Shown here: positions 6,841 through 10,184 of the stretch, piece by piece | Layout of the letters: each line of letters opens with the position of its first letter | Position numbering within the stretch: the stretch's first letter is position 1 | Source: Bacteroidaceae bacterium | GTDB taxonomy: Bacteria; Bacteroidota; Bacteroidia; Bacteroidales; Bacteroidaceae | Reading direction: 5' to 3' | NCBI GenBank assembly: GCA_900770655.1 | Contig: CAAGLA010000037.1 | Coordinates: 1 to 10,184 of the forward strand | Length of the DNA stretch: 10,184 nucleotides | Program-made: the position numbers and the translations under genes | Notes under the pieces: generated by a model | What the model was told of the DNA's origin: nothing | Databases searched by the model: none | Seen by the model: only the letters and a program-made list of their open reading frames with translations

Positions 6841-7601
6841 TCAATTTCCTTGTCCATACGCGGTATAGGAACAAGCCTGTAGTTGCTGTAATCGGGGTGA
6901 AGAACCACAAGATGCATTCTCTTCACCTTAATTCCATAGTTCTTTTCGAGCATATACCTATAGAGGTTCTGCTGCAGGCAATAGTGGCTGTACGATGTGT
7001 CGGTAAGATGTTCAAGACCATTCATACCGCTTGCCCACCTGTTTACCTCCTGAGGGTCTATCTTGTTACTGCGTTTCCAGTCAAATATTTCGTATGTACC
7101 ATCGTCGCAAGCACAAACAAAATCAAGCGTGCCGGCCATACGTGTTTCGGCGTCGTAGACGCGCCATTCGGTACGGAAAGGGGTGAATGGCACTTCGCGC
7201 TCAAAAGACTTAAAGAAATTCCATTCTGGCGAAATATCTACCTTCTGGCAACATTCGACATATTTACCCTTGTAGCGGACATCGCACAATAATTCAGAAA
7301 TAGTTTCACCATTCAAATAATCCTCTATCTGTTTATGCAGGAATGTACCGGCTTGGCTCGCTATACTGCCTTTCGCCTCCCACGACTCGCGCAGCTTTTC
7401 CGCTTCAAGTTCGTTGCCGTTGCATTTCTTAAGGCTCACGCCTATAGAGTCGAACTCCCTGAAGAACATACCTACCACACTGCTAACCGGGCGCATTTCA
7501 CCAACCGTGTCAAGAGTATACTTGTGTGCAGCCTCGTCGAAAGAGAGCTTTCCGTCTTGCTCGAACACCACGCTCGAGCCGTTCAAATTCTTGTATGACA
7601 T
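6816..7601 (-). CDS. PD-(D/E)XK nuclease, RecB/MGME1-like
   Basis: This 261-aa protein has the motif order of RecB-family PD-(D/E)XK exonucleases. It shows W-x-x-KG then GTFLHKQIEDYL (85-96, with H89 and E93), E145 in TEWRVYD, AGTLDF (156-161, catalytic D160), IFDWKRS (172-178, D174 and K176) and QQNLYRYML (210-218, the Q-x-x-x-Y motif). The GT-x-LH-x-x-IE block resembles MGME1/phage-type single-strand exonucleases most closely. The cysteine cluster of Cas4/AddB is absent. I infer a metal-dependent DNA end-processing enzyme; substrate and pathway are unknown. I chose the ATG at 7601. A TTG at 7640 would add 13 residues and overlap the holA stop as TTGA, but conserved-looking sequence begins only after the ATG. 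It follows holA by 35 nt on the same strand with no terminator between, so the two are probably co-transcribed. The terminator downstream is embedded in its 3' end. Confidence 0.8.
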   Translation of the reverse strand: MSYKNLNGSSVVFEQDGKLSFDEAAHKYTLDTVGEMRPVSSVVGMFFREFDSIGVSLKKCNGNELEAEKLRESWEAKGSIASQAGTFLHKQIEDYLNGETISELLCDVRYKGKYVECCQKVDISPEWNFFKSFEREVPFTPFRTEWRVYDAETRMAGTLDFVCACDDGTYEIFDWKRSNKIDPQEVNRWASGMNGLEHLTDTSYSHYCLQQNLYRYMLEKNYGIKVKRMHLVVLHPDYSNYRLVPIPRMDKEIDIIVKKIR

Positions 7602-7636
7602 AATAATATATTTCAAAAAGAGACAATGCAATGGTA

Positions 7637-8650
7637 TCAATGCAGTATCTTGTAAAGTAATTCACGCATAATTTCCCCGTCGGGAGTCTGAGGCCCTTCG
7701 GCACCCTTAGACTGTGCATCGGCAAGACGTATGAGGTGCAATATTTCCATAACGTGCACAGCCTTGTAGTTACGCATAGCCTTAATGTAGTCACCTACTC
7801 CCCAAGCACTTCGCAAGCCAAGAAATTCTGCAACGCCCCTTTCGCTCTTATCGGGAGCATAATAGCTCATCATTACATTCGAAAAGAAGCTGAAGAGCAA
7901 AGCCAAAGTCATTTGTATAGGGTTCTTCTTAGGGTTCTTGGCAAAGTAGTTTATTATTTTGTTTGCCTTGTATATATCCTTGTTTACAATAGCATTCTGC
8001 AACTCAAAGTTATTGTATTCCTTACTTATACCAATATGCTCCTCTACAAGTTCGGGAGTAACATTTTTTGTACCCTCGGGAAGCGCCAGAGCAAGTTTGT
8101 CTATTTCGCCGGCTATGCGTGAAAGGTCGGCACCTATTGATTCACGCATCATAAGCACCGATTTATTGTCAGCCACAAGCCCCTTTTCGGCCATACAGCC
8201 ATTGATGAATGATGGCAACTGATCGTCGCGCATCTTCTTCGACTCAAAGAGTACCGCGCTGCGGTCAATCTCCTGCGCCACCTTCTTGCGCTTGTCAAGA
8301 GAACCGTTCTTGTGTGCAAAAAGAAGCACAGTAGTAGGCTGCGGGTTCTGAAGATAGAAATGCAGATTATCTATGTTTCTCAGCATCTGGGCTTCTCTAA
8401 CGACAATCACCTGCCTTTCGGCCATCATCGGGAAACGCTTCGCCGATGTTATTATAGTATCAATATCTGTATCAAGGCCGTAAAAAACCGTCAGATTGAA
8501 ATCGCGCTCAACTTCGGTAAGGGCATTTTCTGTTATATAATCGGTTATCTTGTCAATAAAATAGCCCTCCTCGCCCATTAGATAATAGACGGGGTGATAG
8601 ATACCTTTTTTAAGTTCGGCTAAAATTGAATCGTAGGTATATTTTGCCAT
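7637..8650 (-). CDS. holA: DNA polymerase III, delta subunit (clamp loader)
   Basis: This 337-aa protein corresponds to the delta subunit of the clamp-loader complex, the wrench that opens the beta sliding clamp during replication. Hallmarks are the N-terminal PVYYLMGEEGYFIDK (20-34), which replaces a P-loop; AKRFPMMAERQVIVVREAQ (70-88), the clamp-contacting region; the mid-domain signature SIGADLSRIAGEIDKLAL (171-188); and a helical C-terminal collar domain (about 210-337, with NNFELQNAI). Length and domain order are typical and no defect is visible. The start ATG at 8650 has no Shine-Dalgarno. A minus-strand TATCTTTG promoter at 8740-8733 would give a leader of about 75 nt. It is the first gene of a likely two-gene operon with the downstream PD-(D/E)XK nuclease, which suggests a DNA-replication or repair context for that partner. 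Confidence 0.93.
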   Translation of the reverse strand: MAKYTYDSILAELKKGIYHPVYYLMGEEGYFIDKITDYITENALTEVERDFNLTVFYGLDTDIDTIITSAKRFPMMAERQVIVVREAQMLRNIDNLHFYLQNPQPTTVLLFAHKNGSLDKRKKVAQEIDRSAVLFESKKMRDDQLPSFINGCMAEKGLVADNKSVLMMRESIGADLSRIAGEIDKLALALPEGTKNVTPELVEEHIGISKEYNNFELQNAIVNKDIYKANKIINYFAKNPKKNPIQMTLALLFSFFSNVMMSYYAPDKSERGVAEFLGLRSAWGVGDYIKAMRNYKAVHVMEILHLIRLADAQSKGAEGPQTPDGEIMRELLYKILH

Positions 8651-8688
8651 ATTAACATCAAACGGTGCTTAATTCCGGATAAAAATCC

Positions 8689-8696
8689 TATCTTTG
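8689..8696 (+). promoter_or_regulatory. -7 element (TATCTTTG) of the HsdR_N gene
   Basis: TATCTTTG matches TAnnTTTG. The start site would be near 8703, about 42 nt before the ATG at 8745. There is no TTTG -33 box at 19-21 nt. It forms the left half of an inverted arrangement with the holA promoter. Confidence 0.65.
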
Positions 8697-8732
8697 CCAT
8701 TGCTCTACCACAAAGCAACAGAGTAATAAATG

Positions 8733-8740
8733 CAAAGATA
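8733..8740 (-). promoter_or_regulatory. -7 element (TATCTTTG) of the holA operon
   Basis: The plus strand reads CAAAGATA, so the minus strand carries TATCTTTG. The start site would be near 8726, upstream of the holA ATG at 8650. The element lies only five bases before the start codon of the divergent gene, so its -33 region would be inside that coding sequence, where I see no clear TTTG at 19-21 nt. Confidence 0.6.
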
Positions 8741-8744
8741 AGAA

Positions 8745-9200
8745 ATGTTAGCATTAAACCTACCCTCGTACGACACAAAAATATGCAATAAAGATAGCAA
8801 ACAGCAAATTTTTGACATTATACGCAAATGCTATGTGGCTCTCACCCCCGAAGAGTGGGTGCGCCAGCACTTTGTCAATTTCCTTGTAAACTACAAGGAA
8901 TACCCTGCAGCATTAATGGGCAACGAGGTGGTAATATCTCTCAACGGTATGAAACGCAGATGCGACACCGTCGTTTATGACAAGCAGCTCACTCCGCGGG
9001 CAATAATAGAGTACAAGGCACCAACCGTAAAGATTACAAAAGAGGTTTTTGCGCAAATATCACGTTACAACCTCACATTAAAGGTCGATTATCTTATTAT
9101 AAGCAACGGGCAGCAGCACTATTGCTGTAAAATGGACTACAGCAGAAACAGCTATACATTCCTACGTGAAATACCGCCATACCCCAAACTCACACAATAG
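8745..9200 (+). CDS. Solitary HsdR N-terminal-domain (HSDR_N) protein
   Basis: This 151-aa protein corresponds to the N-terminal nuclease domain of type I restriction subunit R, without the helicase or other domains. Visible motifs are TPEEWVRQHFVNFLV (34-48), RCDTVVYD (72-79, with D74 as the first acidic residue), IIEYKAP (87-93, the E89-x-K91 catalytic pair), then Q104-x-x-x-Y108 and DYLIISNG (115-122). The core PD-(D/E)XK residues are all present, so nuclease activity is possible. It is named after restriction enzymes, but no hsdM, hsdS or HsdR helicase lies nearby, so restriction is not supported. From memory, similar stand-alone proteins are common in Bacteroidota; their role is unknown to me. 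Its divergent pairing with holA points to a housekeeping DNA role. There is no Shine-Dalgarno. The ATG is the first one in this frame after the promoter. Confidence 0.85.
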   Translation: MLALNLPSYDTKICNKDSKQQIFDIIRKCYVALTPEEWVRQHFVNFLVNYKEYPAALMGNEVVISLNGMKRRCDTVVYDKQLTPRAIIEYKAPTVKITKEVFAQISRYNLTLKVDYLIISNGQQHYCCKMDYSRNSYTFLREIPPYPKLTQ

Positions 9201-9207
9201 AGGGAAA

Positions 9208-9945
9208 TTATCTGTTAAGGCGTGTCATAACCCTAATTTTTGCAAGCATTTCCTCGTCTAGAGAAACGGTTGCACTCCCCTCTTCATTGTCTATGCACGA
9301 AGCAAGCGTAGCACCATAGGGAGAAAGAATAACGCTGTGCCCGGTATATGTGCCATATTCGTCGCTACCGACCCTGTTGCTTGCTGCAACATAACATATA
9401 TTCTCTATAGCACGCGCACGAACAAGAGTATCCCAAGCAAGCAATCTGCTGTCGGGGAAGTTGGCAGCTATAAGCAACACATCATATTCAGCCCTGTTAT
9501 AAAGGAACACCGGGAAACGCAAGTCGTAGCATATAGCAGGGCGGAAACGGACACCCCTCCACTCCCACACAACCTTACCTTCACCCGGAACAAAGACCTT
9601 GTCTTCACCGCTGTATTCAAAAAGATTATGTTTGTCGTAATACCCTTCAACACCGTTGGGAGTAATGAAGAACATACGGTTATAATAGTTCCCGCCATCA
9701 CAAACCATAACAGAAACAACCATTGCAGCATCGTACTCTACAGCCAGTCTTTTCATTACAGAAACAGTACGGCCGCCGGGGTCTTCGGCAATGCCCGAAG
9801 GCTGCATACAGAACCCTGTGGAGCACATTTCAGGGAAAAGATATAGGTCCGATTTTTCGGCCTCAGCTACAAGCTGTTCCAAACGGAGTACATTCGATTC
9901 AACGTTTTTCCAAACAATATTCTGTTGTATAACTGTTATTTTCAT
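9208..9945 (-). CDS. Carbon-nitrogen hydrolase, omega-amidase (YafV/Nit2)-like
   Basis: This 245-aa nitrilase-superfamily protein has a complete Glu-Lys-Cys catalytic triad: E39 in LFPEMCSTGF (36-45), K105 in YYDKHNLF (102-109) and C139 in AICYDLRFP (137-145). A second conserved glutamate is E114. Further family signatures are RARAIENICYVAASNRVG (176-193) and YTGHSVILSPYG (200-211). The FPEM-x-STGF and CYDLRFPV patterns resemble the YafV/Nit2 omega-amidase branch, which deaminates 2-oxoglutaramate or 2-oxosuccinamate produced by glutamine/asparagine transaminases and methionine salvage. The substrate is inferred from family resemblance only. It is cytoplasmic, with no signal peptide. The ATG at 9945 lacks a Shine-Dalgarno but is preceded by the best promoter in the window. 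Its 3' end converges on the HsdR_N gene with 7 nt between the stop codons and no visible terminator. Confidence 0.9.
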   Translation of the reverse strand: MKITVIQQNIVWKNVESNVLRLEQLVAEAEKSDLYLFPEMCSTGFCMQPSGIAEDPGGRTVSVMKRLAVEYDAAMVVSVMVCDGGNYYNRMFFITPNGVEGYYDKHNLFEYSGEDKVFVPGEGKVVWEWRGVRFRPAICYDLRFPVFLYNRAEYDVLLIAANFPDSRLLAWDTLVRARAIENICYVAASNRVGSDEYGTYTGHSVILSPYGATLASCIDNEEGSATVSLDEEMLAKIRVMTRLNR

Positions 9946-9977
9946 TTTATTTTGATGTGTGGTGCACTTTTACACTG

Positions 9978-10008
9978 CAAAGATAGGGTATTTTGTGCGT
10001 TCGGCAAA
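9978..10008 (-). promoter_or_regulatory. Full Bacteroidales promoter (-33/-7) of the hydrolase gene
   Basis: On the minus strand TTTG (10008-10005) is followed after exactly 19 bases by TATCTTTG (9985-9978), a complete match to TTTG-N19-TAnnTTTG. The start site would be near 9971, giving a leader of about 26 nt before the ATG at 9945. Confidence 0.85.
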
Positions 10009-10050
10009 ATTGAATGTACCCTAAGAAAAGGGTGCCCGCAATACGCATCA

Positions 10051-10099
10051 ATGGGATTCGCTAAAGCGCATCCCATCGCGGCTCAGTAGAAATTTACTG
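10051..10099. other. Two adjacent small hairpins in the right-edge intergenic region
   Basis: The first hairpin pairs ATGGGAT (10051-10057) with ATCCCAT (10070-10076). After one mismatch it continues with CGC/GCG around a TAAA loop. The second pairs CAGTA (10084-10088) with TACTG (10095-10099). Neither is followed by a T-run, so they do not look like intrinsic terminators. They lie upstream of the hydrolase promoter. The rest of 10009-10184 shows no convincing gene; the window may end before the next gene's promoter. Confidence 0.4.
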
Positions 10100-10184
10100 T
10101 GGGTAATATTGTACTTATATAATTCTTTATAGGCCGAAATATCTTATTCCAAGTTCGGTTTTACCCTTAATCAGTTATCTTTTA

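Noticed and set aside
6816..7601. A Cas4-like protein pointing to CRISPR
   Set aside because: The RecB-like motifs match, but the C-terminal cysteine cluster for an iron-sulfur centre is lacking and there is no repeat array or other cas gene.
7602..7640. An upstream TTG start for the nuclease overlapping the holA stop codon as TTGA
   Set aside because: The added 13 residues are hydrophobic and unlike the family start, and an ATG at 7601 sits directly before plausible N-terminal sequence. Coupled translation cannot be excluded but is not needed.
8730..8741. A three-codon upstream frame (ATG CAA AGA TAA) before the HsdR_N gene
   Set aside because: It is formed by the holA promoter sequence read in the other direction, has no Shine-Dalgarno, and is too short to support as an attenuating leader peptide.
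8745..9200. A type I restriction-modification system
   Set aside because: Only the HsdR N-terminal nuclease-like domain is present; there is no helicase/translocase part, no hsdM and no hsdS in the window.
10048..10143. A 31-codon open stretch on the minus strand near the right edge (ending RDGMRFSESH)
   Set aside because: It is closed by a stop on both sides, has no start codon near its beginning and no family resemblance that I can name; a decayed gene is possible but unsupported.
10176..10183. A possible -7 box (TATCTTTT) at the very end of the window
   Set aside because: The final G of TAnnTTTG is missing, and the gene it would serve lies outside the window.

Overview
The window looks like chromosomal housekeeping DNA from a member of the Bacteroidales (phylum Bacteroidota). 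The evidence is the repeated TAnnTTTG -7 promoter element (147-154, 2881-2888, 8689-8696, and on the minus strand 8733-8740 and 9978-9985), in one case with a TTTG -33 box at the standard 19-nt spacing. Most starts also lack a Shine-Dalgarno sequence, and the proteins have a Bacteroidota character, such as an HtpG of 682 aa with an extra charged C-terminal segment. I cannot place it to genus. I see no mobile element, CRISPR array, tRNA or rRNA.

Layout. The left two thirds carries three plus-strand genes, each apparently its own transcription unit with a hairpin terminator: clpC (218-2743, AAA+ unfoldase of the ClpCP protease), a 552-aa AspT/YidE-type membrane transporter with two TrkA-C domains (2917-4575), and htpG (4720-6768, Hsp90 chaperone). 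A long two-way terminator (6780-6840) separates htpG from a minus-strand pair: holA (7637-8650, DNA polymerase III delta subunit) followed by a PD-(D/E)XK, RecB/MGME1-like nuclease (6816-7601). Divergent from holA is a small solitary HsdR-N-terminal-domain protein (8745-9200), also with a PD-(D/E)XK signature. It converges, with a 7-nt gap, on a minus-strand omega-amidase-like carbon-nitrogen hydrolase (9208-9945). The last 240 bases hold that gene's promoter and two small hairpins but no recognisable gene.

How the genes work together. clpC and htpG are both protein quality-control genes. Both are preceded by a sigma-54-like -24/-12 element of identical spacing (TGGCA-N6-TTGT at 86-100 and 4638-4652). 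For htpG it is the only convincing promoter, and it is fused to the terminator of the transporter upstream. This is the most interesting signal in the window, because Bacteroidales are, to my knowledge, without the classical heat-shock sigma factor RpoH. The second theme is DNA maintenance: holA sits between two unrelated small PD-(D/E)XK nuclease-fold proteins, and a symmetrical pair of facing promoters drives holA and the HsdR_N gene. I did not find an obvious new defence system or other accessory system.
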